Assembly: GCA_030437565.1 (NCBI GenBank)
Contig: CP129291.1
Location: 62,001 to 126,000 of the forward strand
Reading direction: 5' to 3'
DNA length: 64,000 bases
From: Terrilactibacillus sp. S3-3
GTDB lineage: Bacteria; Bacillota; Bacilli; Bacillales; Sporolactobacillaceae
Shown: in pieces, positions 12,490 through 24,607 of the stretch
Layout: each line of letters starts with the position of its first letter
Numbering within the stretch: the stretch's first letter is position 1
Notes under the pieces: model-generated
Databases searched by the model: none
What the model was told of the DNA's origin: nothing
The model's input: the letters and a program-made list of their open reading frames with translations, nothing else
Translations under genes and position numbers: made by a program

Positions 12490-12744
12490 ATGGGAAAAAC
12501 CATTAATGATATCAAATGCGCTTTAGATGAACGTGTCGGCAAACGTTTAAGCTTGAAAGCGAACGGAGGCAGGCGCAAAACGATCCAACGCGTTGGTGTT
12601 TTGGAGGAAACCTATCCATCTGTGTTTATCGTGAGGCTGGACAAAGAGTCGAACGCATATGAACGCGTATCTTATAGCTATACAGATGTGTTAACTGATT
12701 CGGTGGAACTTACGTTTCTGGAAGAAATCGCAAGCGGGCAGTGA
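12490..12744 (+). CDS. veg: Veg protein
   Basis: A small abundant protein (84 residues, intact) of the Veg family, reported to stimulate biofilm gene expression in B. subtilis. The N-terminus [14 protein letters not shown] and the conserved [20 protein letters not shown] core make the call secure. GAGGTGG lies 9 nt upstream of ATG. It is monocistronic, driven by two strong promoters. Confidence 0.93.
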   Translation: MGKTINDIKCALDERVGKRLSLKANGGRRKTIQRVGVLEETYPSVFIVRLDKESNAYERVSYSYTDVLTDSVELTFLEEIASGQ

Positions 12745-12775
12745 GGCAGAGATGTCTAACTGCTTTTTTATTTGC
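12740..12775 (+). terminator. Probable terminator after veg
   Basis: GCAG-AGA pairs with TCT-CTGC around a small bulge, followed by six T residues. Confidence 0.5.
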
Positions 12776-12867
12776 TTTTTATATAAGCGAATACGTCGAT
12801 CTCACTCGCCGCTGCTCTAGGCAAGCTTTTCCTTAAATTTATTTTACCACTTCTTTCGTATAGATGG

Positions 12868-12887
12868 TAGTATTTTTACAAATACTA
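12868..12887. promoter_or_regulatory. Palindrome in the sspF promoter region
   Basis: TAGTATTT / AAATACTA is a perfect 8-bp inverted repeat around TTAC, 35 nt before the sspF start. It overlaps the place of a possible sigma-G promoter (CGTATA, 17 nt, AATACTA), so it may be an operator or a by-product of the promoter. Confidence 0.35.
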
Positions 12888-12922
12888 TACATGCTCAATC
12901 ATGAAAGGAGCTGTCATGATAA

Positions 12923-13144
12923 ATGGCCAGACGCGGCGGCATTATGTCCGAAGAACTAAAAGTCGAACTTGCCAAGGAACTTGGTTTTTATGACACAGTC
13001 AAAGAAGAAGGATGGGGTGCGATCCGTGCCCGGGATGCGGGGAACATGGTGAAGCGCGCGATTGAAATTGCCGAACAGCAACTGACGAATCAGCCGAAAA
13101 AAATGATTGAGCAAATAATGAAAAAACAGGGGAACGGCGGTTAA
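12923..13144 (+). CDS. sspF: Alpha/beta-type small acid-soluble spore protein SspF
   Basis: A minor SASP that coats forespore DNA. 73 residues, intact. It contains the alpha/beta SASP hallmarks ELAKELGF and [18 protein letters not shown] at 12923 follows AAAGGAG. The reading ends inside the loop of its own terminator. As in B. subtilis it sits between veg and ispE. Confidence 0.93.
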   Translation: MARRGGIMSEELKVELAKELGFYDTVKEEGWGAIRARDAGNMVKRAIEIAEQQLTNQPKKMIEQIMKKQGNGG

Positions 13145-13163
13145 CGCGCCGTTCCCCCTTTTT
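13129..13163 (+). terminator. Terminator overlapping the sspF stop codon
   Basis: Perfect 11-bp stem GGGGAACGGCG / CGCCGTTCCCC, followed by a T-tract. The stop codon of sspF lies in the loop. Confidence 0.85.
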
Positions 13164-13222
13164 CTTGGGACTCGTTTCCTTTATTATAAGGTTAACTAGA
13201 ACGTGAGAAGCGAGGGAAACGT

Positions 13223-14103
13223 GTGAGAGTACTTGAAAAAGCACCGGCTAAAATTAATTTATCGCTTGATGTGATCAATAAGGGCGGGTTTTTTTCATAA
13301 TGTCAGGATGGTGATGACGACCATTGATTTGTCTGATCGTGTGGAGTGCAGAAGCATAGATGATGACAAAATTATTGTCCGGACGTCCGCACCGTTTGTT
13401 CCGGAAGACGACCGCAACTTTGCTTATCAAGCGGCACAAATTATTAAAGAAAGGTACGATGTTCGAAGCGGGGGGTGGAGATATTAAAAAAAAACGTATT
13501 CCGGTGGCCGCGGGGCTTGCAGGCAGGCGGCAGCAGCGATGCAGCGGCGACTATTCGGGCGTTAAACCGTTTGTGGAAACTCGGCCTGTCTTATGAAGAA
13601 ATGATGGAAATCGCGGCTATGGTGGGTTCTGACGTTGCTTTCTGCATAAAAGGGGGGACGGCTCTGGCGACGGGAAGAGGCGAGAAAATAACACCGCTTC
13701 CTTCACCCCCGCCTTGCTGGGTTGTCCTTGTTAAACCGGCCGTCTCAGTATCTACGGCTCAGGCCTATCAATCATTGAACGTTGAACAGCCTTTCATCCG
13801 AACGTTGATGCGATGATCAAGGCGATTGAGAGACGGAATTTTCATCAAATATGTGAACTGCTCGGCAATACTTTAGAAGATGTAACCATGAAAAAGGTTC
13901 CTGAAATATCGCTCATTAAGTCACACATGAAAAGGATTGGAGCGGAAGGCGTTCTCATGAGCGGCAGCGGTCCTACTGTTTTCGGGCTCACTCAATATGA
14001 ATCGCGCATGCAAAGGCTGCTGAACAGTCTGAAAGGTTTTTGCTCTCAAGTATATGCTGTCCGCCTTTGCCATGAATGCCATGCCTTGTCTGAATACGAA
14101 TAA
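13223..14103 (+). CDS. ispE: 4-diphosphocytidyl-2-C-methyl-D-erythritol kinase (frameshifted)
   Basis: A GHMP kinase of the MEP isoprenoid pathway; ispD and ispF of the same pathway lie at 60.6-61.8 kb. It starts at GTG 13223 as [17 protein letters not shown]. The ATP-binding [10 protein letters not shown] motif straddles two frames, and the C-terminal [10 protein letters not shown] loop is intact. Breaks occur near 13295 (T-run), 13475 (G-run), 13520 and 13800. Order and family similarity are preserved throughout. Confidence 0.92.
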
Positions 14104-14114
14104 TGGTGTAAAAT
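14086..14114 (+). promoter_or_regulatory. Promoter of the purR operon
   Basis: TTGTCT, 17 nt, TAAAAT. It overlaps the upstream PurBox-like site. Confidence 0.55.
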
Positions 14115-14135
14115 TTACCTAAATTATTCGCATTT
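14092..14135 (+). promoter_or_regulatory. Pair of PurBox-like operators upstream of purR
   Basis: GAATACGAATAAT (14092-14104) and, in opposite orientation, ATTATTCGCATTT (14123-14135) each keep CGAA and the A/T flanks of the PurBox consensus. They are 18 nt apart, close to the 16-17 nt of known PurR sites. The arrangement suggests autorepression of purR. Confidence 0.55.
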
Positions 14136-14146
14136 GGAGGACTGTT

Positions 14147-14982
14147 ATGAAATTAAAGCGAAGCAGCAGGTTAGTTGATATTACGGGTTTTCTGCTGCAG
14201 CACCCTCACAAAATTGTTTCGCTTTCCTATTTCTCGGAGAGATACGAATCGGCAAAGTCATCCATAAGTGAAGATCTTGCCATTATTAAAGATAATTTTG
14301 AATCTCAGGGGATCGGACGGCTGCAAACAACGGCGGGAGCTTCGGGCGGTGTCACCTACCTGCCTTATATGAACCGATTGGAATCCGAGAAGTTGCTTAA
14401 GCGGCTGCGGGAACAGCTCATACAGGCTGACCGTTTGCTCCCCGGCGGTTATCTATATATGACCGACATTCTTGGACAGCCGAACTATGTTAATGCCATC
14501 GGCCGCTTAATCGCTTCGATTTATGCCAATCGGCCGCCGATCGATGTGATCATGACGATGGAAACAAAAGGGATTCCAATAGCCTATGCCGTGGCTTCTC
14601 AGTTCAATGTTCCGTTTGTCATTGTTCGCCGAAGCAGCAAAGTAACGGAAGGCTCAACCGTGAGCATTAATTATGTATCCGGTTCATCGAAGAGAATTCA
14701 GACTATGGTATTGCCTCGGCGGAGTTTGACATCCGGTGCCCGTGTATTGATTGTCGATGATTTTATGAAAGCGGGAGGAACATGAAAGGGATGATTAACC
14801 TTTCTAACGAATTCGGTGCGAAAGTTGTCGGCGCGGCCGTTCTTGTTGAGACGAAAGGCGAAGGGAATAAGCTCGTTCACGATTATGTCTCCTTGCTTAA
14901 ATTATCGATCACTGAGCAGGAGAATCGCTTAGTGATCGAGAATGGCAGTATTAGTCAACATTTAATAAGCGGCAAAGATTAA
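14147..14982 (+). CDS. purR: Purine operon repressor PurR (frameshifted)
   Basis: Represses purine genes, with PRPP as the inducing ligand. The N-terminal winged helix (residues 1-75) is followed by a PRTase-like domain with the PRPP loop VLIVDDFMKAGGT. A 1-nt frame change lies right after that loop, near 14780, and the C-terminal part continues from KGMINLSNEFGAKV. It heads the purR-ridA-spoVG-glmU-prs cluster and lies behind PurBox-like sites. Confidence 0.94.
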
Positions 14983-15112
14983 GAAGACTGAAAGCGCGGG
15001 GAATAGCGCCGGAGAGCGGACAGAACGATCAAATCCCCGGCTCCCCCCGGCTTTTTCACAACCGTTATCAAAGTTTTACTATAATAAATTTTAAAAAGTG
15101 GAGTGGTACATA

Positions 15113-15488
15113 ATGAAAGCAACCCAAACAAAATTGGCCCCTGAAGCGATCGGGCCTTATTCCCAAGGTGTCATTGTCAACAACTTGTTTTTCAGTTCCG
15201 GACAGATTGCGCTGACGCCGGCCGGAGAACTCGCCGGAGATGATATTAAAACGCAAGTCGTTCAAGTCTTCTCCAACCTCAAAAGCGGTTCTTGAAAGCG
15301 CCGGTGCATCTTTTGACACGGTGATTAAAACAACGGTTTTTATTAAAGATATGAATGATTTCCCGACAGTAAATGAAATATACGGCCGTTACTTTGATAA
15401 ACTTTTGCCGGCACGTTCGTGTGTAGAAGTTTCGGCTTTGCCAAAGGGTGCCAAAATAGAAATTGAAGTGATTGCTCTCATTCAATAA
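15113..15488 (+). CDS. ridA: RidA family enamine/imine deaminase (frameshifted)
   Basis: RidA (YabJ) hydrolyses reactive 2-aminoacrylate and related imines and in B. subtilis affects PurR function. Conserved segments are [23 protein letters not shown] and PARSCVEV, including the arginine and cysteine of the active site. ATG at 15113 follows GTGGAGTGG. One extra A near 15283 breaks the frame in the middle. Confidence 0.92.
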
Positions 15489-15617
15489 TAGGCATTGCCT
15501 GTTACAAGTTGTTTCGGCTGCCCGCTTCTGCAAATGGTAAATGGTACGGCCCGCCGGTTCTTTTTCCCATTTTTTGAAAGAGGTTCAAAAATATTTAGAC
15601 TTTTTTTTATTTTCTTT

Positions 15618-15647
15618 GCAGGATTCAATTGTTTTTTGTTGAATGTT
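15618..15647 (+). promoter_or_regulatory. Sigma-H promoter of spoVG
   Basis: GCAGGATTC and TTGAATGTT match the sigma-H boxes, with 15 nt between AGGATT and GAAT, the same as B. subtilis spoVG. A very AT-rich stretch just upstream (about 15575-15615) fits the known AbrB-binding region. Confidence 0.75.
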
Positions 15648-15688
15648 GTAAGTAGTCTCTTATCTATGGGGAAAGGTGGTGCCTAATA

Positions 15689-15979
15689 ATGGAAGTTACA
15701 GATGTTAGACTGCGACGAGTGAATACGGATGGGCGAATGAAAGCCATTGCTTCCATCACGATTGACAACGAATTTGTTGTTCAGATATTTCGTGTCATTG
15801 ATGGCAACAACGGAATGTTTGTCGCTATGCCGAGCAAAAGAACACCGGATGGCGAATTCCGCGACATCGCCCACCCGATTTTGTCAAGCACGAGAGAGAA
15901 AATTCAAACGGCTGTACTGGATGAGTACCGCCGTGCCGGAGAGGTTGAAACTTCTTATGAGGAAGCGGGTGCCTCTTAA
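15689..15979 (+). CDS. spoVG: RNA-binding regulator SpoVG
   Basis: A sporulation and septation regulator that binds nucleic acid. 96 residues with the signature [20 protein letters not shown]. Residues 29-34 read VVQIFRV where the family has VVHDIRV. The DNA shows a missing T and an extra T about 8 nt apart, a compensated pair of indels. AAAGGTGG precedes ATG. Expressed from the sigma-H promoter upstream. Confidence 0.95.
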   Translation: MEVTDVRLRRVNTDGRMKAIASITIDNEFVVQIFRVIDGNNGMFVAMPSKRTPDGEFRDIAHPILSSTREKIQTAVLDEYRRAGEVETSYEEAGAS

Positions 15980-15995
15980 AGTTACTAGCAGCCAC

Positions 15996-16026
15996 AAGGG
16001 AGCCGCATGCCGGTTCCTTTTTATTT
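15996..16026 (+). terminator. Terminator after spoVG
   Basis: AAGGGAGCCG pairs with CGGTTCCTTT (two G-U pairs) and a T-tract follows. Confidence 0.65.
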
Positions 16027-16159
16027 TGCTTTAAAGCCCTGCCTTTATATCCAATAATCTCCTAATTATTTTAAATGATATGGACCACAGACCGTATGGA
16101 GACTGAATTCCTGTCCGGCCGGCCTTTATCTTTCAAATTGCAACAATTTGTTCCTTATC

Positions 16160-16188
16160 TTGAAAAAGGCGGATTTTTAAGCTATAGT
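16160..16188 (+). promoter_or_regulatory. Promoter of glmU
   Basis: TTGAAA, 17 nt, TATAGT, about 45 nt before the glmU start. No other feature is seen in 16030-16233. Confidence 0.65.
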
Positions 16189-16233
16189 CTAAATGGACAT
16201 AAGGGAAAGAACGAAAGGTATGGAGGTTTAGCA

Positions 16234-17615
<1,382 letters not shown>

Positions 17616-17632
17616 TGGAGGGAACCGTAAGC

Positions 17633-18585
17633 ATGGTGAGTTATCTAGATCCAAATTTGAAAGTGTTCAGCCTCAATTCGAATCCCGATCTTGCCGATCA
17701 CATTGCCGAACACATCGGCATCAACTTAGGTAAATGTTCGGTATCAGCCTTTAGCGATGGCGAAATTCAAATCAATATTGAGGAAGCATCCGCGGGTGCG
17801 ATGTCTATGTGATTCAATCGACTTGTGCTCCTGTCAATAAACATTTGATGGAACTTTTGATCATGATCGATGCTCTGAAACGCGCGTCGGCAAGAACGAT
17901 TAATGTCGTTCTCCCTTATTACGGCTATGCCAGGCAGGATAGAAAGGCGAGGGCTAGAGAGCCGATAACCGCCAAACTAGTCGCTAATCTTTTGGAAACA
18001 GCGGGAGCGAGCCGCGTGCTGACGCTGGATTTGCACGCGCCTCAAATCCAGGGCTTCTTTGATATCCCGGTTGATCAGCTTTTAGGTGTTTCAACGCTTG
18101 CCGACTATTTCCGAAGCAAGAAACTAGGAGAAGATATTGTGATTGTTTCTCCCGATCACGGCGGGGTGACCCGGGCGAGAAAAATGGCAGATCGCCTTAA
18201 GGCGCCGATCGCTATTATAGACAAAAGGCGCCCGCGTCCAAATGTTTCCGAAGTCATGAATATCATCGGGAATATTGAAGGGAGAACAGCCATCATTATT
18301 GATGATATCATCGATACGGCCGGTACGATCACACTTGCGGCCAATGCCCTTATTGAGCGGGGAGCGAAAAAGGTGTATGCTTGCTGTACGCACCCTGTTT
18401 TATCGGGACCGGCTATTGATAGAATTCAGGCCTCGGCGATCAGCGAACTCGTTGTGACAAATACTATTCCACTCCCCGAAGAAAAGCAAATCGAGAAAAT
18501 CACACAGCTTTCGGTGGCACCGCTTTTGGGTGAAGCCATAATTTGCATTCACGAAAAACTGTCTGTAAGCAAGCTGTTTGATTGA
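17633..18585 (+). CDS. prs: Ribose-phosphate pyrophosphokinase (frameshifted)
   Basis: Makes PRPP, the ligand of PurR and precursor of nucleotides. Motifs are [35 protein letters not shown], the flexible loop DKRRPRPN, and the PRPP loop [13 protein letters not shown] single missing base near 17785 breaks the frame between GEIQINIEE and DVYVIQS. ATG at 17633 follows GGAGGGA. Confidence 0.95.
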
Positions 18586-18752
18586 GACAAGCTTAAGCCG
18601 CAGCTTTTTGGGAATGGATGTTTTTTGCATGTTTCCATCAATACGATACCGAAATCATCTTCTGCATTGTACAAGTCTTGCAACTAGAAGATGTTTGAAA
18701 TAAGAAAAAACAAGGTAAGCTAATATTTGAGAAGAGAAGGGAAGTGTCCGTA

Positions 18753-19373
18753 ATGGCCAAGTTAAATGCAGCCATTCGTGATGATTCAAGGAAGTCAGTT
18801 GCTAAGCAACTAAGGAAACAAGGAAAGATTCCTGCTGTTGTTTATGGGAAAACGGTAGGAAACCAATCGGTAGCGGTCAATGAAGGCGAAATGTCCAAGC
18901 TGTTCCGCCAAGAAGGCAGAAATGCCCTTATTGAACTAAATCTTGACGACAACAAAGAATACACGGTCATGGCCCATGAACTGCAATATGACCATATTAA
19001 AGGGACTATTCAACACATCGATTTTCTGGAAGTTAATGTAAATGAAGAAATCGATGCCGTTGTTCCTGTTGTCCTCCAAGGCGCGGAAGCGGCGGAAGAA
19101 GGCGGCGCAGTGCTGAATCACACTTTGAATGAACTCACTGTAAGAGCACTGCCGACACAATTGCCGAACGCTATTGAGATCGATGTCTCTGGTCTGAACA
19201 TTGGCGATCATGTGCGCATCGGCGATATTAAGCCGGATGGTCAATACACAATCCTGGGCGATCCTGAAGAAGTTGTTGTCTCGGTTTTTCATCATAGCGA
19301 CAGCGTTTCCGAAGCACCGAGCGAAGAAGCTAAAGAGAGAAACTGCACCTGCTGCCGGCGAAGAAGCGAATGA
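18753..19373 (+). CDS. ctc: General stress / ribosomal protein L25 family, Ctc
   Basis: A TL5/L25-type 5S rRNA-binding ribosomal protein, 206 residues as written. The N-terminal L25 domain reads LRKQGKIPAVVYG, followed by the Ctc C-terminal domain. The last codons seem frameshifted near 19340; in the other frame the tail ends acidic (EEANE) at 19377, as is usual. ATG at 18753 is favoured over GTG at 18744, given the GAAGGGAAG spacing. Confidence 0.92.
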   Translation: MAKLNAAIRDDSRKSVAKQLRKQGKIPAVVYGKTVGNQSVAVNEGEMSKLFRQEGRNALIELNLDDNKEYTVMAHELQYDHIKGTIQHIDFLEVNVNEEIDAVVPVVLQGAEAAEEGGAVLNHTLNELTVRALPTQLPNAIEIDVSGLNIGDHVRIGDIKPDGQYTILGDPEEVVVSVFHHSDSVSEAPSEEAKERNCTCCRRRSE

Positions 19374-19393
19374 ATAAGCCGGCATAAGAAGAC

Positions 19394-19423
19394 AGGCGTA
19401 ACCTGTTGGGTTACGCCTTTTTA
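19394..19423 (+). terminator. Terminator after ctc
   Basis: Perfect 10-bp stem AGGCGTAACC / GGTTACGCCT with TGTTG loop and T-tract. Confidence 0.85.
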
Positions 19424-19454
19424 TCATCTTGCAAAGGGGAAAAGAGGAAAAAAG

Positions 19455-20019
19455 GTGAAAGTCATCGTTGGATTGGGCAATCCTGGTTCTGAATATGCTC
19501 AAACAAGGCATAATATAGGTTTTGAAGTCATTGATAAAATCGCTGACAAATGCCGTATTTCGTTGACTAAAACCAAATTCAATGCTTTGTACGGCAAAGG
19601 AACAGCGGATGGCGAGGATCTTGTCATTGTCAAGCCGCTGACCTACATGAATGCTTCAGGAGAGGCCGTTTTGCCGCTCATGAATTTTTATAAAATACCG
19701 GTGGAGAACTTGCTGGTGATTTACGATGATATGGATTTACCGCTTGGCAAGATTCGTTTACGGCAAAAAGGCAGCGCCGGCGGGCATAAACGGGGTGAAG
19801 TCTTTAATCCACCATCTCCATACACAAGACTTCAAACGGATAAAAGTCGGCATTGGCCATCCGCAGCAAATGGCTGTCGTCTCTTATGTTCTTCAGCGGT
19901 TTTCTGCAGATGAGAGCGTTTTAATTTGCCCGGCGATTGAATCGGCGGCAGAAGCGGCCGTCAGCTGGCTCCGGACACCTTTTCAGCAAGTGATGAATCA
20001 GTATAATTCGAATAACTGA
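19455..20019 (+). CDS. pth: Peptidyl-tRNA hydrolase (frameshifted)
   Basis: Releases tRNA from stalled peptidyl-tRNA. Start GTG 19455. The catalytic histidine lies in TRHNIGF. Also seen are [19 protein letters not shown] and SAGGH. One extra A near 19790 breaks the frame right after GGH. The C-terminal lid resumes as GVKSLIHHL. Length is about 187 residues. Confidence 0.94.
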
Positions 20020-20066
20020 AGTTCTGCGTGGAAATACTGTTCTTAGTGATAAACTAAGGGAGTGTT

Positions 20067-20303
20067 ATGATGGTTATTGTTTATAAATGCCGCCATTGCG
20101 GGACGAAGGTTGGCGAACTTGCAATCGATACCATTCAAAATGGAAAGCTCGGCCTTGATCGTCTGACTATTCAAGAACTTCAAGAAATGGTTCAATTTGA
20201 TAACGATAACGGGACCTTGGAAATTTTAACGATTTGTGAAGATTGCCAGGAAGCGTTAACAAAAAATCCTGAATTTCATCAGTGGGATACATTTATACAA
20301 TGA
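20067..20303 (+). CDS. fin: Anti-sigma-F factor Fin
   Basis: Fin (YabK) shuts off sigma-F in the forespore at the switch to sigma-G. 78 residues, intact. Two CxxC pairs, YKCRHCG and ICEDCQEAL, form the zinc ribbon. ATG at 20067 or 20070 are both possible; the Shine-Dalgarno AAGGGA favours the second slightly. It sits between pth and mfd as in B. subtilis. Confidence 0.9.
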   Translation: MMVIVYKCRHCGTKVGELAIDTIQNGKLGLDRLTIQELQEMVQFDNDNGTLEILTICEDCQEALTKNPEFHQWDTFIQ

Positions 20304-20354
20304 AAGAGCTTTGGTAGGCGCCAAGGCATTTTTCTGGTTAATGAAAGCGGGGGG

Positions 20355-23300
20355 ATGCCTGTGTTGGGGTTAAACAAGTTTTTTGAGAAACGGCTGGAAG
20401 AAATGGATACCGTGCTGGATGGTTATGAGAGCGGTATGAAGCAGCAGCTCGTTTCGGGCTTGACAGCGAGTGCCAAGTCACTGTGGGTGGCCTCTTTGTA
20501 TCGCAAACGCCAGAAGACAACCGTTATTGTCACTCATAATCTTTATCAAGCGCAAAAACTGTATAATGATTTGGAGGAAATGATAGATTCAAGCGAAGTT
20601 TATCTTTATCCTACCAATGATTTAATAGCTTCCGAGATTGCGGTGGCAAGTCCGGAACTGCTTGCGCAGCGTATCGATGTGCTGAATCATCTTGTTGAAA
20701 ATCAAAAATGCCTGATCGTCATTCCGGTTGCCGGCTTAAAGCGGCTCCTTCCTCCCCGCTATTTGTGGAAAGCTAGTTTGATCATCCATTTTGAGATTGG
20801 AAAGCGCATCAATCTGGAAACTCTGCTTCAGAAGTTAACAGCTGTTGGCTATGAGAGAGAATCCATGGTCACCGGTCCCGGCCAATTCAGCCTGCGCGGC
20901 GGAATTATTGATATTTATCCTCTGACCGAACAGAACCCCATCAGAATCGAATTATTTGACGACGAGATTGATTCCGTACGCTATTTTGACAGCGATACTC
21001 AGCGCTCGCTCGAAAAAAAAAATTGAGCGGCTGGTAACCATCGGTCCGGCCCGGGAAACCTTGCTCTATAAGGAACAGTTTGGCCAAGCTGTGGAAAGAT
21101 TGGAAGACGCTTTGGCCGAAACACTCCGAAAAATAAAAGATCAGACCGTAAAAGAGTTGCTAAGTGAACAAGTCGGTCATGAGCTGGAGCAATTAAAGGA
21201 AGAACAGAGCTTTCAAGGAGTGGCAAAGTATATCTCACTCCTGTATGAGGGAAAAACGGTTTTTATCGACTACCTGCCTGGCGAAGCGTTGATAGTGCTT
21301 GATGAAATCAGCCGAATCCAGGAAATGTCCGAACAACTGGATAGAGAGGAGGCGGAGTGGCAAGTCGCGCTCTTGCAAAAAGGCGAAATTGTAACCGATA
21401 TGCCTTTCACAATGGACTGGCCGACCCTTGTCGAACATATCCGCCAGCCTCTTCTTTTGATGTCGCTGTTCTTGCGTCATCATGGCCATTTTCAGCCTCA
21501 AAATGTATTGAACATCACCTGCCGTTCCATGCAGAATTTCCACGGGCAAATCAATTTGCTGAAATCCGAATGTGATCGCTGGAAAAAGAGCCATTACGCC
21601 GTTGTTTTCCTGGCTGCTAATCAAGAAAGATCAAAGCGGCTGATTCATGTGCTGTCCGATTATGGGATTGAGGCGGAGATTGTCGAACCGGGGTCGTTCC
21701 CGGTCCAAAATGCGCTTCATGTTACAATCGGCCAGCTGGACGGCGGTTTTGAGCTGCCTACGCAAAAGCTTGTTGTGATTACGGAAAAAGAAGTTTTCAC
21801 GACAAAGATGACGAAAGCTCCGCGAAAAAATAAGAATCTATCCAATGCCGAGCGATTGAAAAGTTATAATGAACTGCAAGTGGGCGATTATGTCGTCCAT
21901 GTTGATCACGGGATAGGAAAATATGTCGGCATTGAAACGCTTGAAGTCAATGGCACTCATAAAGATTATTTGCAAATTATCTATAAGGGCAATGACAAGC
22001 TGTATGTGCCGATTGAACATATCGATCAAGTGCAGAAATATGTCAGTTCCGAAGGCAAAGAGCCAAAGCTCTATGCCCTGGGAGGAAACGAATGGAAAAA
22101 GGTGAAAACCAAGGCCCGCTCATCGATTCAGGATATTGCCGATGATCTAATCAAGCTTTATGCTGAACGAGAAGCGAGCAAGGGCTATGCTTTTTCAAAA
22201 GACGGGCCTGAACAGCTCGAATTTGAATCGGCATTTCCTTATCAGGAAACCGCCGATCAGCTGCAGGCGATTGAAGAACAAAAAAGACATGGAATCTGAA
22301 CGGCCGATGGATCGGCTGCTGTGCGGCGATGTCGGTTATGGAAAAACAGAGGTGGCTTTACGTGCCGCTTTTAAAGCGATTGCCGATGGCAAGCAGGTTG
22401 CTTTTCTCGTGCCGACGACGATTCTTGCCCAGCAGCATTATGAAACAACGCGTGAACGGTTTGAAGATTTTCCCGTAAATATTGGGCTGCTTAGCAGGTT
22501 CAGGACACGACACGTAAGGAGCAGCAGGAAACGATAAAGGGGTTGAAGAACGGTGTCGTTGATCTAGTCATCGGCACGCACCGCCTGCTGTCAAAAGACG
22601 TCAAGTTCAAGGACTTGGGACTGCTTATCGTAGATGAAGAGCAGCGCTTTGGCGTGACGCATAAAGAAAAAATCAAACAGCTGAAGGCCAATGTGGATGT
22701 CCTGACGCTGACGGCGACACCAATACCCAGAACGCTTCATATGTCGATGCTTGGTGTCCGCGATTTGTCGATCATTGAGACGCCTCCGGAGAACCGTTTT
22801 CCGGTGCAAACTTATGTGACCGAATACAACAGCGCTTTTGTCCGCGAAGCCATTGAGCGGGAGATGGCGCGGGGCGGCCAAGTCTATTTCTTGTATAACC
22901 GGGTTGAAACGATTCAACGGATGACCGAGAGAATTTCTCAGCTTGTTCCCGATGCGAGAGTCACGTACGCTCATGGCCAAATGAAAGAAACTGAGCTGGA
23001 AGCATCGATGATCAATTTTCTTGACGGGGAATTTGATGTACTTGTCAGCACAACCATTATTGAGACGGGCGTCGATATTCCAAATGTCAATACTTTGATT
23101 GTTTATGACGCCGATCGGATGGGCTTGTCGCAATTGTATCAATTGCGCGGGCGCGTTGGTCGATCCAATCGGGTTGCTTATGCTTATTTTACCTATCAGC
23201 GCGATAAGATTATGAATGAAGTGGCTGAGAAAAGACTGCAGGCGATTAAAGAATTTACGGAGCTTGGAATCGGGCTTTAAAATTGCAATGCGTGATTTGT

Positions 23301-23914
23301 CGATCCGCGGGGCAGGCAATCTGCTCGGAGCCGAACAGCATGGATTCATTGATTCGGTTGGCTTTGATCTGTATTCACAAATGTTGAAAGACGCCATTGC
23401 GGAGAGAAAAGGCCAAGAAAAGCCTGAAGAGCCGCATCGCCTGACGATCGACATCGATGCTGACGCTTACATTCCGGATGCTTATATCGAAGACTCACTG
23501 CAGAAGATCGACATGTACAAGCGATTTAAAGCCGTGGAAACGATTCAGGACATTGAAGCGCTTCAGGATGAAATGATCGATCGCTTTGGCGATTACCCTG
23601 AAGAAGTGGCCGATTTGTTTAAAGTATCGACGATGCATATTTTAGCCGACAAACTGATGATAGAAGAGATTAAACAAAAAGGCTCCGAACTGCAAATTAT
23701 TTTTTCAGAAATGGGCTGGAAGAAGATCGATCGCAACATGCTGTTTAAAACATTGAGCGGTATAGGGTCCGGCATAGGTCTCGGAACAGAGGGACAGAAA
23801 ATGAAATTGACTGTCAAAAAGGATAGAAACCAAATTCATAATATGCTCAATGTCGCATCGTCACTTCTTAAAGATATTTATAAATCGCAGTCGGAAACAG
23901 AAAAAGCAGGTTAA
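20355..23914 (+). CDS. mfd: Transcription-repair coupling factor Mfd (frameshifted)
   Basis: Displaces stalled RNA polymerase and recruits UvrA. Regions in order: UvrB-homology domain with [20 protein letters not shown]-interaction domain starting near 21870 ([21 protein letters not shown]); RecG-like helicase with Walker [13 protein letters not shown], the DEEQ box, TATPIPRT and QLRGRVGRS; and the C-terminal TRCF domain. Frame changes near 21018 (A-run), 22285, 22510 and 23278. The start could be ATG 20355 or GTG 20361. Confidence 0.94.
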
Positions 23915-23927
23915 TTTGCCAAGTTTA

Positions 23928-23958
23928 TGAATAGATTATCTGCAGGCGTAAAATAATA
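23928..23958 (+). promoter_or_regulatory. Possible sigma-G promoter of spoVT
   Basis: TGAATA, 18 nt, AATAATA resembles the sigma-G boxes. It fits the known forespore expression of spoVT but is not a strong match. Confidence 0.4.
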
Positions 23959-24028
23959 AGGCAAGGATGAAGGTTCAAATTACTCCAGGATTCGACATCT
24001 AATTTATGGAAAGAGAGGCCATCCTTGT

Positions 24029-24564
24029 ATGAAAGCAACTGGTATTGTTCGCCGAATAGATGATTTAGGCCGGGTCGTGATTCCAAAGGAAATCCGCCGC
24101 ACGTTACGGATTCGCGAAGGCGATCCGTTGGAAATTTTTGTAGATCGTGAAGGCGAAGTGATTTTAAAGAAGTACTCGCCGATCAGCGAATTGGGTGATT
24201 TTGCACAGGAATATGCCGAATCATTGGCTGAGAACTCCGGACAACTCGTGCTTGTCAGTGATCGGATGAGGTCATCGCAGTGTCCGGAGGAGCAAAAAAG
24301 GATTTTTTAAACAACGGTATCTTGTCGGTTGTTGAAAAGGCGATGGAGAGCCGTCAAACTGTTTATGAAGAAAAAAAGGGCGAACCATTAGTGGAAAACC
24401 ACGAGGATTTAACGGGCCCCTACGTTATTGCCCCTATTGTAGCCAGCGGTGATCCGATTGGCACAATCATCATTATATCCAAAGAAAAAGAAACCATCGG
24501 CGAAGTGGAGAAAAAATTGGCTGAAACCGCGGCCGGTTTTTTGGCTCGGCAGATGGAACAGTAA
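24029..24564 (+). CDS. spoVT: Stage V sporulation regulator SpoVT (frameshifted)
   Basis: A forespore transcription regulator of sigma-G genes. The N-terminal AbrB-type domain is intact, MKATGIVRRIDDLGRVVIPKE, in contrast to the altered loop of abrB here. A GAF-like C-terminal domain follows after a frame change near 24268. Length about 178 residues as usual. Confidence 0.94.
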
Positions 24565-24580
24565 AGCTGCAGGCAATTAA

Positions 24581-24607
24581 AGAGACAGACAGGCTGTCTC
24601 TTTTTTT
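24581..24607 (+). terminator. Terminator after spoVT
   Basis: AGAGACAG / CTGTCTCT stem, ACAGG loop, T8 tract. Confidence 0.8.

Noticed and set aside
22591..23454. Long minus-strand frame opposite mfd
   Set aside because: Antisense shadow of the helicase domain; no start signal or family similarity.
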